Shown: piece after piece, positions 6,612-15,600 of the stretch | Layout: each line of letters starts with the position of its first letter | Position numbering within the stretch: the first letter of the stretch is position 1 | Source of the DNA: Kiritimatiellia bacterium | GTDB lineage: Bacteria > Verrucomicrobiota > Kiritimatiellia > RFP12 > UBA1067 | NCBI GenBank assembly: GCA_027858965.1 | Contig: JAQIBS010000244.1 | Span: 17,122-81,121, forward strand | Direction of reading: 5' to 3' | Length of the DNA stretch: 64,000 nt | Notes under the pieces: generated by a model | Told to the model about the DNA's origin: nothing | Seen by the model: only the letters and a program-made list of their open reading frames with translations | The model's database searches: none | Translations under genes and position numbers: made by a program

Positions 6612-9600
6612 TTATTCTTCCGTTAAATCTGCATTCAGACGGATGAAAGCGGATGGGTTGTCATCAAGAGAGAGCGAAACTTCCCACAGTTCAGTGGTAG
6701 TGGTTTCTGAGAGCTTCTGGAACTCAAAACCGTCGCTCTGCCAATCAGAGGAAATCAGCGATGCAGACCAGGTTGGATAAAGGCTGACACCTGCGGCGTC
6801 TTTTGAGCGCTGGTAGGTAATAGTGAACTTTCTCTCCGACTGCTCAAGTTCAGGCAGCATGAGATCAGCGGTGGAGCAATAGGTCAGCGGGTCAAGACCG
6901 GCGGCATATTTCAGCAAGTTGGGAATGTTATCGCCTGCAGGGTCATCCAGTTGCCCCCGCGCTCCTGCAGGTGCACCGGAGTCAAACAACCACAGCTGAT
7001 ATTCATCTTCTGAAGATTCAACAAATTCGCGCAGTTTCGGATAACCGGCCATATACCAGACATTGGTGAAATCCCAACCGGCATTGATGAAGGTCGCCTC
7101 ATCCTGCATGGCAACTGTGTTCGTTCCGATACCAGCAGTACTGATCGAAACACCGGATGCTTCCACATCCCAGAAACAGGAAGTTGCTGTAGAGGAGTAT
7201 AATCTAGCAGTGAAACCTCCAAAGTTATCGCCTTCAACTGTGCCAGAACAGTAACAGTTACACACTGTTGAATAGTCTATAGATCCGGAAAAACCACCTA
7301 CGTGTTCACTTCCACTCACTGCACAGAGAGAATATGAGTTTGAAATAACAACATTGTATAAATCACCGCAGAACCCTCCAACAGAGTCTGTTCCAGAGAC
7401 AGGGCCCAAGGAAAAACAACCGTTTATGAATGAACAATCGTATACCACACCGAACAAACCTCCGACATTCCAATCGCCACCAAACACAGAGCCTGATGCA
7501 AAACACCCTTCAGCAGTTCCCTCACTAAACTCACCAACAAGCCCTCCAATAGATCCTCCTGTTCCTTTAACAACACACTCAGCAAAAGAATCCTCTATCC
7601 GGCCATATTGGACACAGCCGACCAGGCCACCTAGATTTTCACCACCAGTCACACAACCAGAGGCAGAAGACGAGATAATTTTACCATATCGGCTCTCACC
7701 AATAAGTCCACCGAGACCAGCTGATCCGGCAATCCACACTGATGCCCGACAGTGAGAAATTTCTGCCCCAGAAGAATCATCGCCATCACATGAACCAACA
7801 AGTCCCCCAACACCATAATCCCCCTGCACACAACCCTGAACATAACAGTTACTGATAATCACAGTTCCTCGACTGTGAGAAGCCAGAATACCACTACTCG
7901 CATCAGTTCCTACTTCTGCATTTTCAATATTCAGATTTTTAACTACAGCACCGGTTCTAAGTTCAAGAAACAAGCCAGCATCATAAGAACCACCCTCTAT
8001 ATTAAGCCCAGCTAACACATTATCTCTGCCATCCAGAGAACCTGTGAAATAATACAAACTTTTTAGACGAGAACCAATGACCGTATCCGAATAAGTTTTC
8101 TGTAAATCAATATTGTGAACCAAATAATAATGAGCACTAAGGTCATTGTTCACGGACTGCAGGTCCGATTCACAAGCAATTGGATATGGAGCAGATTCAG
8201 TTCCATCACCACCAATTCCAGAAGAAATATAAATATCAACCGGCGGAGCATTGGTTAGATAACTGCAACCAGAAGCAACTGACGCACCAATAATCTCACC
8301 TGCTGCAACTGTCAGGCTGTTTGTATGAATTACAAAGCCAAGAGTAAAACCCGCATCAACCAATGCGCTCTGCATATCAACCAGACTTAAACCATCGAGC
8401 GATGGACAGATCAGAAAGTATTCACTCTGCCAAAAAAGAGCAGGATAATCATTTTCCGGCATGTACCATCCGTCAACACGTCCGGATGAGTTTTCATAAA
8501 AGCTCCATCCCGCATCCGTATAGGTCGACTGAGTCTGCATCGCCAGCGTGTTGGTGCCCGTCGGAGCATCATACATAACATTCGCGAAATATGGATTGAG
8601 CTCAAGATTCCAGAAACAATCAGTAATATTTTCAAGTGAGCCAGATCTAACAAAACCCGCAGCTCTCTCAAAATCATTAAAACTTCGCGACCCGCAGGAA
8701 TAACTCCTCTGAATTGTTCCACTATTGTTGCAACCGGCAAAACCACCAAATGCTGCGTTATAACCAAAAGTAAGTGAATAACAATCCCGGATGATACCAT
8801 AGGAATAATTCAGACCTACAAAACCACCAGATTCGTTTTCACTACACATTGCTCCCAGCGCATAACAGAACTCAATCGTCCCCTCATTCCCGCCCACAAC
8901 CCCTCCACCATATAACCCACAATAAATATGACCCTTAAAACAGCTTTTTTCAATCAGCCCATTACTATCGTTATATCCTACAACTCCACCACAATACTGG
9001 TCACTACAAACTAACCCGGAAAAAGAGCACCCACTTACAGTACCTTTTAAATATCCAACCACTCCGCCAATCCCGTCAGTAGCGCTCACATCCCCATAGC
9101 CATGGCAGTTTTCCAGTCGGCTACCCACATCCATCTCACCAACCACCGACCCGACATACCTACTTGTCCAACCAAGGTAGTATGCACAATATATTTTAAT
9201 ATCTTGCAACCTCAAATTTTTTACGAGGCCACCAGCCCCAAGCTTACCGAAAAGCCCAAGATGATTTCTATCGGAAGTTACCTCTATACGCAAACCTACA
9301 AGCTTTTTTCCATTACCATCAAATACACCGGTAAATGAGATCCCTTGATTCGCAACAACCGCTGTTATGTACTGGTTTGTCATATAGATATCCCGTACCA
9401 ACTTATAATGAGCAGTCAGATTACTATTAACAGTCATAAGGTCAGATTCACAGGCAACCGGAAATGGTGTACCCTCACTGCCATCACCGGCAGGCCCCAA
9501 AGAAATATAAATATCAATCGGCGGAGCATTGGTCGGGTAGACCTCTCCCTCTTTCGCGGAAATCCCCGCAATCGCTCCATTGGTCAATGTCAGGCTGTTC

Positions 9601-10694
9601 ACATAGTTTGTTACACCGATAGTAAAACCCGTCTGGGCAAGTGCAGAAATAATCTCGGGCAAATTCAGATGCAAAACTTCAGGAACCTGCAGCATCGGTC
9701 CGCTCCAACGATAGAGACGAGGAAATCCATCTTTCGGCATATACCAGATACCATCAATACCTTTTTCAGGATCGCCAAAAACCCAACCAACAGAAGAAAA
9801 AGTTGATTGCTGACTCATCTCTTCAGATGTTATTCCTTCGCCCCCATAATACCATGGGCTTCCTTGTGTTTGACCCGATGTATCCTTATTCCAGAAACAG
9901 TGATAAATTGAACTCCTCATATCAGGGTTTCCAACAAGAGCGGCCGTTTCACTGTCACCACTAACAACTCCACAGCTATAACAATTAAACATATCACCAT
10001 CACGGTTCCACCCTATCAACCCACCCACTGCGGAACCACCGCTCACAGTACAAGTCGAATAGCAATCTGATATGACTCCGGATCGATAATCATAACCTTG
10101 ATCACCCTCATTTTCTCCTACCAAACCGCCTACAGAATACATCCCGACAACACTACCCTCGGATGCACTTCGTCTAATACAAGACTGGAACAATTGACCA
10201 ACCAACCCACCGACACTATCCTGACCGCTTACAGCTCCACTTGCAAAGCAGTCACTTATAATAACCCCCCACTCCAAAGAGCCTGATATCATCCCTAAAA
10301 AATCTTTGCCCGAAACATTACAGTTATCAAGCCTTAACTTTTTAATAATTCCACCATGTTCTATAACACTGAAAAGGCCGATTACGCTATTGGTTGTTCC
10401 TCCATCAATACATAGATTATGAATTGTTTTATAGTTGCCATCAAACACTCCGCTAAAAGCTGGCCTCGAACTGCCTTCCCATGGAGCAATAACAGCATTC
10501 GTGTAATTGGTTCCTCCGAGATCGATATCGTTGATTAATATGTAATGCGCTGTCAGGTTGCTATTAACCGACTCAAGCTCTGAACGATTTGCGATCTGCC
10601 ATGGATTCCCCTCGGAGCCATCCCCTCCGGCAAACCCCCAGACAAAACCAGCCAACAGAAACTGGCACAAAAATATCCCAAATTTTATTTTCAT
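6612..10694 (-). CDS. secreted GLUG-repeat protein with PASTA-like linkers, three large internal repeats
   Basis: This 1360-aa protein starts with a signal peptide (KFGIFLCQFLLAGFVWG). Its body is built of GLUG motifs, recognisable as GGLVG or GGFVG followed some 20 residues later by CYS or CFW. It falls into three blocks of about 400 residues, each opening with GDGSEG-PF/PW-I and a SVNSNLTAHY-L-DID segment. The first two blocks end in a PASTA-like stretch (LPEIISALAQTGFTIG, LVDMQSALVDAGFTLG) that closes with NAPPIDIYIS or NAPPVDIYIS. The last 130 residues resemble the EYALGLDPL-type C-terminal domain common in secreted PVC proteins. Probably a surface adhesin or sugar-binding protein. No Shine-Dalgarno sequence is seen; a TATACT (10706-10701) ends 6 bp before the ATG. 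Confidence 0.85.
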   Translation of the reverse strand: MKIKFGIFLCQFLLAGFVWGFAGGDGSEGNPWQIANRSELESVNSNLTAHYILINDIDLGGTNYTNAVIAPWEGSSRPAFSGVFDGNYKTIHNLCIDGGTTNSVIGLFSVIEHGGIIKKLRLDNCNVSGKDFLGMISGSLEWGVIISDCFASGAVSGQDSVGGLVGQLFQSCIRRSASEGSVVGMYSVGGLVGENEGDQGYDYRSGVISDCYSTCTVSGGSAVGGLIGWNRDGDMFNCYSCGVVSGDSETAALVGNPDMRSSIYHCFWNKDTSGQTQGSPWYYGGEGITSEEMSQQSTFSSVGWVFGDPEKGIDGIWYMPKDGFPRLYRWSGPMLQVPEVLHLNLPEIISALAQTGFTIGVTNYVNSLTLTNGAIAGISAKEGEVYPTNAPPIDIYISLGPAGDGSEGTPFPVACESDLMTVNSNLTAHYKLVRDIYMTNQYITAVVANQGISFTGVFDGNGKKLVGLRIEVTSDRNHLGLFGKLGAGGLVKNLRLQDIKIYCAYYLGWTSRYVGSVVGEMDVGSRLENCHGYGDVSATDGIGGVVGYLKGTVSGCSFSGLVCSDQYCGGVVGYNDSNGLIEKSCFKGHIYCGLYGGGVVGGNEGTIEFCYALGAMCSENESGGFVGLNYSYGIIRDCYSLTFGYNAAFGGFAGCNNSGTIQRSYSCGSRSFNDFERAAGFVRSGSLENITDCFWNLELNPYFANVMYDAPTGTNTLAMQTQSTYTDAGWSFYENSSGRVDGWYMPENDYPALFWQSEYFLICPSLDGLSLVDMQSALVDAGFTLGFVIHTNSLTVAAGEIIGASVASGCSYLTNAPPVDIYISSGIGGDGTESAPYPIACESDLQSVNNDLSAHYYLVHNIDLQKTYSDTVIGSRLKSLYYFTGSLDGRDNVLAGLNIEGGSYDAGLFLELRTGAVVKNLNIENAEVGTDASSGILASHSRGTVIISNCYVQGCVQGDYGVGGLVGSCDGDDSSGAEISHCRASVWIAGSAGLGGLIGESRYGKIISSSASGCVTGGENLGGLVGCVQYGRIEDSFAECVVKGTGGSIGGLVGEFSEGTAEGCFASGSVFGGDWNVGGLFGVVYDCSFINGCFSLGPVSGTDSVGGFCGDLYNVVISNSYSLCAVSGSEHVGGFSGSIDYSTVCNCYCSGTVEGDNFGGFTARLYSSTATSCFWDVEASGVSISTAGIGTNTVAMQDEATFINAGWDFTNVWYMAGYPKLREFVESSEDEYQLWLFDSGAPAGARGQLDDPAGDNIPNLLKYAAGLDPLTYCSTADLMLPELEQSERKFTITYQRSKDAAGVSLYPTWSASLISSDWQSDGFEFQKLSETTTTELWEVSLSLDDNPSAFIRLNADLTEE

Positions 10695-10749
10695 TGAAAT
10701 AGTATATCTTAACTAATCACTGATTGAAAAGGAAAATACATGACAACAA

Positions 10750-10835
10750 ATGTAAAGCAAGCATCCTGCTTGCCCACAAGCTGGAAGCTTATGTTACTTA
10801 AAAAAAACTCTGCGCTCTCTGCGCCTCCGCGAGGA
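10750..10835. repeat. dispersed composite repeat, copy 2
   Basis: Nearly identical to 5244-5294: ATGTAAAGCAAGCATCC, the TGCTTGC arm, CACAAGCTGGAAGCTTATG, then CTCTGCG-CTCTGCGCCTCC text. It lies between the GLUG gene start and the sulfatase stop. Confidence 0.75.
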
Positions 10836-10850
10836 ATAAAAAAACGATTC

Positions 10851-12476
10851 TTATTTGTTGACAGCCTCAATCTCATCCACCCGCTCAAACATGTTGCGAC
10901 CTGGCGCCTCCTGCCGCTTGCCTTTGACTTTCACACGCTTATTGACAAGCGCTTTCATTTCAGCGTAATTCATTTTGTCTTTCAACAAGCGGTGATAAAT
11001 AATATGTTCATGTCCCTGATCATCAGCTAAAGCCCAGGCACTGAAAGGTTTACCCTTGGGCGGAGTCAGCTTCTTCTCGATGAATTTTCCACTCAGCCAC
11101 CCATTGACGATTTTCGGCGGAGGGTTAGCACGCGGCGGCATCTGTGCGCACCACTCTTTCCATGCCCTATGCAGGGTCTGAGTCATCTCCGGATTCTGTT
11201 CCGCCAGATTCTCTTTCTCCCCAATATCTGTTTCAAGATTGAACAACGCCAGCTTCGGCTGCCACTTTGAAATCACCAGCTTCCACTTGCCACGCCGCAC
11301 AGCACCAAGTTCATCATGCATCCAGAGTAGGGTTTCATGCGGAGTCCCCTTTTGCGAACCCTTTATAAAGGGCAGAAGATTAACGCCATCCAGCTTTGCT
11401 TTCGCTGGAACGCTGATCCCCGCAGCCGCGCAGAAGGTGGGATAGAGATCCATCGTGCTGACCGGTTGTGTATAGATTGAGCCTCCCTTAAGAACCCCGG
11501 GCCACTTGATGATGTATGGAACGCGGATGCCCCCATCAAAATACTGCGCCTTATGTCCACCCAGCGGAGCAGCTGAACCGAGAATTACCTCAGCCGGCCA
11601 ATCCTTATGCCACCCCTTGATATGGGGATTACCCTTGGCCGGCCCATTGTCGCTGGCAAAGGCGATAAGTGTATTTTCATCCAGGCCGGAATCTTTCAAC
11701 ACTTTCAGCACACGCCCGATATTATAATCCAGCGACTCCACCATCGCCGCATAAATACGCAGCGGTTCATTGGGCAGATAGTCAAACTTATCCGTCTTGC
11801 GTGCCTGCAACGGAGTATGCACCGCATTATATGCCAGATAGAAGAAGAAAGGTTTGGTTCCATTGCCGTGACGTTTGATAAAAGAGAGCGCATCGTCGGT
11901 CAGAAGATCGGTCAGATATTCCGTACTCATATCCTTCGGACCCCAGTCGTGTTTCTCATCTCCATTGGACTCCTTGACCTTATACCCATCAACTCCCATA
12001 AAACCACCACCCTCATCGCGGAAGTAGTGCCCCTTCCAATCCATCTCATGGTAAGACTCATCAAAGACCTTCTTTGCATCTGCCGCAACATTCCACTTAC
12101 CGGCATGACCAGTCACATAGCCACCAGCTGCCAATGCTTCGGGCATCAGAAGATGTCCCTCAGAAAAGTTATAGTGTTTCTGCTGATACTGATCCTGATT
12201 CCACTGCATGCCGAAACGCTGATTATAGGCCCCGGAAAGAAGTCCGCAGCGACTGGGAGCACAGACAGAGGAGGTCACGTAGCCATCTGTGAAGCGCACA
12301 CCCTGCTCAGCAAGAGAGTCGATATTCGGAGTCGGCACCATTTTACCACCGTAGCACCCCGGATCACTGTAACCCATATCATCCACATAGATCATCAGAA
12401 TATTGGGCTGTTTTGCAAAACAACATATTGCTGCTGCAACACAGCCAACAGATATAACCATTCTTAAATTATTCAT
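10851..12476 (-). CDS. secreted sulfatase (formylglycine-dependent, S1-type)
   Basis: This 541-aa protein has an N-terminal signal peptide and then PNILMIYVDDMGYSD, the metal-binding start of type I sulfatases. The maturation motif is C72-A-P-S-R, where Cys72 would become formylglycine. Later segments FFFYLAYNAVHTPLQ, FASDNGP and PLGGHKAQYFDGGIRVPYIIKWPG are typical of the family. The last 50 residues (MNYAEMKALVNKRVKVKGKRQEAPG) form a basic extension not needed for catalysis. Acts in the periplasm or outside the cell on sulfated carbohydrates; the exact substrate cannot be told. It is divergent from the large autotransporter-repeat gene. A GGGAGGAGGG lies about 20 bases from the ATG, unusually far. 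Confidence 0.95.
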   Translation of the reverse strand: MNNLRMVISVGCVAAAICCFAKQPNILMIYVDDMGYSDPGCYGGKMVPTPNIDSLAEQGVRFTDGYVTSSVCAPSRCGLLSGAYNQRFGMQWNQDQYQQKHYNFSEGHLLMPEALAAGGYVTGHAGKWNVAADAKKVFDESYHEMDWKGHYFRDEGGGFMGVDGYKVKESNGDEKHDWGPKDMSTEYLTDLLTDDALSFIKRHGNGTKPFFFYLAYNAVHTPLQARKTDKFDYLPNEPLRIYAAMVESLDYNIGRVLKVLKDSGLDENTLIAFASDNGPAKGNPHIKGWHKDWPAEVILGSAAPLGGHKAQYFDGGIRVPYIIKWPGVLKGGSIYTQPVSTMDLYPTFCAAAGISVPAKAKLDGVNLLPFIKGSQKGTPHETLLWMHDELGAVRRGKWKLVISKWQPKLALFNLETDIGEKENLAEQNPEMTQTLHRAWKEWCAQMPPRANPPPKIVNGWLSGKFIEKKLTPPKGKPFSAWALADDQGHEHIIYHRLLKDKMNYAEMKALVNKRVKVKGKRQEAPGRNMFERVDEIEAVNK

Positions 12477-12644
12477 TTTTTTATCTTAACAAAAGCCCTC
12501 CTCCCTGAACAACTATTATAGTTTATGGGCTTCCATCGTGCCCACGCTGCTCAATATATATCCTCTTTACAAAAACCTTATTATAAAGTATTTTTATATC
12601 TGTTATTTTTGTTTATCAGCAAGTTGTTTTCAGGAGAAATTATT

Positions 12645-15600
12645 ATGAAAATCGCCCAGGTTGTCATGTCGATTGTTGTGCTTTTCTGCACTTTAACCAG
12701 CTTTGCCGCTGATGGTGTCTGGTCTAATGCCGCTGGAGGCAACTGGAGCACAGCTTCCAACTGGAATGGCAATACCATTGCATCAGGTGCAGGGGCTTCT
12801 GCTACATTGAATGGGCCAATTGCGGCACCTGTTGTCATAGACGCTGATTATACAGTCGGAATGCTGATTGCCAGTCCATACGCCTATATACTGAACGGGG
12901 AAACCACAGCCCGGATTCTAAAACTGGACAACGGCACTAACCCCTCAGAGGTTTCGGTTGCAGCGGGAGGCTCACTCACAACCGGAGTTCGTTTGGATGC
13001 GAAAAACAAGGGGCTCATTAAAACAGGCCCGGGCTTATGGACTCTCAACAACAGGGCATCCAATATCAGCGGAATGGTTATTGAAGCAGGCGATGTTATT
13101 CTAGACCTCGGAGTTGGCGGCGATGGCCTCAATGTGGGCGACAACACGATTGAACTGAAATCAGGAACATCTCTTAAATATATGGATAACAACCTGATCA
13201 ACAATACAGCCGTTCTTGATATCAGGAGCGGTGCGGTACTTGACCTGAATTACAAAACCGATAATTTCGGAGCCTTTACCGGTAATGGAGTGGTCTCCAA
13301 TTTAACAACGAGCCAGAACTTCTGGCTGCAGGACCGCACCATGACATTCTCAGGGTATGCCTACGGTACTTCCGGTGGTAATGTCCGGTTATTTACCCCG
13401 GGAACGTTTGTATTGGGAGCCTCCAATGCATTGGAGCAGGTTGGCGTGAATATGGATGTGGTGGATACGATGTTAGCCTTTACCCCCGGCATTGGTAGTT
13501 TCTGGCTGGGCTGGCTGAAAAGCATAAACCCCATCACGTTGGAAGCTCAGGATGACAAACCCATCCAGCTTTCACTGGGCACATCAGCATCTTCAACCAT
13601 TCAAGCGGATATTAACGGCTCCGGCGGTTTGACCGTGGATGGAGGCGCAGACCTGACCATACATGCCGACACCTCCTATACCGGTCCAACAATAGTAAAG
13701 GGTGGAACCTTAACCCTCGGAGATGGCGTAACATACAACGGAGCCATAACAAACTCCAGCAGCATCACGGTTATGAGTGGCAAAACACTTAATATTGAGA
13801 ACAAAAATGCGATGACCTATCCGAATTCCATAACAGGAAAAGGATATATCAATAAAAACCAGAGCTCTGATATCAGCTTTAACTCGATGAATATGCAAGG
13901 CGGTCAGCTGAATGTCAACAACGGCACAGCCATTATCAACGGCGGCAGCAGCTCTAATCTCTCTATAAGAGTTGATAAAGGTAATGCGCTGGTTGTTAAC
14001 GGCGGTCATTTTATCGACTCCTCTATAAATATTATCAGCGAGGGCTCACTCAATGGAAGCTCCTCTGTTACACTGAAAAACGGCAGCAGCGAAAACCTGA
14101 ACTATTACAACAACAACCTGCTCTCCTCACTGGATGTAACTGGGGGTGACTGGCACTTCGACACAAGCTTCAGTGATTACAAAAAGACATTCATCTACAC
14201 CCAGAGTGGAGGTAAAGCTGACTTTGGAGTTTCCAAAGGCATGTATAATACCAACAGGGTCTTTGGTTATATCAGCGGAGGAGAGCTTAACATTAGATAT
14301 GTATTCCCTCCGCGTGGCCTGGGTCTGCTAGTCTCCGGCGATGGTAAAGTTACGATGGAGGGCACCCAGCGTCTGGCCAGTGACGGCTGGTCGTATGATT
14401 TCATCATTACCAACAATGCCTATGTGAAAGGGGATACGATCCAGTTGATGAGCCGGGGCGACGCAGGGAGTGACCTTCTGCTGGAACTGGCTGGCGGCAC
14501 ACTGGCGTTCAACTCTATGAACAATGACGCCAGCAACTGCGATCAAGACAATACCATTCAGTTTAATTTCAATGGCGGCATACTCCGTCCGAAATATAGT
14601 TCTACAACCTATGAGAATCCGTTGTATTCAACATTCTCGGTTTTCGAAGGTGGTGCCTTAATGGATATTGCTACCAGCGGAAATTATAATTTTGAGCCAA
14701 CCCTCTATTCGGGTTTAAGCGGTGTTGAAGATGGTGGGCTTGTCAAGTCTGGCCTGGGTCGCCTGGATTTGTACAACCCAATGCGCTATACCGGTGAAAC
14801 TGTTGTTAACGGCGGTTTACTACGAACTCTATCTATGGATGCATCTCCACTGAGCAGCAATACAGTTTATATCAAAAATGGAGAGATCCGTGTTCAGTCC
14901 GGTTCCAGCGGTTCGGAGAATCTTGTACAGAAACTGGCTTATGCTGCTGCAGATGACTCTCTGGTGTTTGGAGGCGGGGCGGCACGGCTGAGTCTGGACA
15001 GGCCTTCATCCGGTTCACTAGCCCTGGAAATCGGCAACTCTGCCGCAACGCAGGACTCCGCATTGAACCGCATTGATAACGGCGTGCTGATGGTTACCCC
15101 GTTTGAGGGACTGGGTGCCTCTAATTTCGGAGTTAATGAAAGCGTTGTTATTAACGGTGGGCTGAGCACGACGAATGGCATGGTTGCTCCGTATATCATG
15201 GGTACCATCTGGGGTAACGGTTGGTATGGCGGTTCGTTCCTTGATTATGATGGGGCTAAAGGACTTATTGAAGCATCATATACCTCCGGTCTTGCTGGCG
15301 GGGCATCCTCTGTGGCAGAACTCTCATCGGATGCATCCACAGACAGTGCGCATGTTTATGCTCTGCGTCTGACCGGAACCGATTTGACCGTTAACAACGG
15401 AGAGACATTAACCATTGGCGATGGCATTAATCCGGCTGGTCTTATCCTGAACCGCAACTCATCAGACTACAGCTCTATCCAAGGCGGCACAGTGGATTTC
15501 CGGAATTCCGAGGGTATTATTTATCTCAGCACTTATGATTCCACAGGCCATACAATCAGTTCAACCATCGCAGGTGAGAAAGGCCTTACCATTACCGGTT

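Noticed and set aside
11607..12467. 286-aa plus-strand open frame
   Set aside because: It is antisense to the sulfatase, whose motifs are clear.
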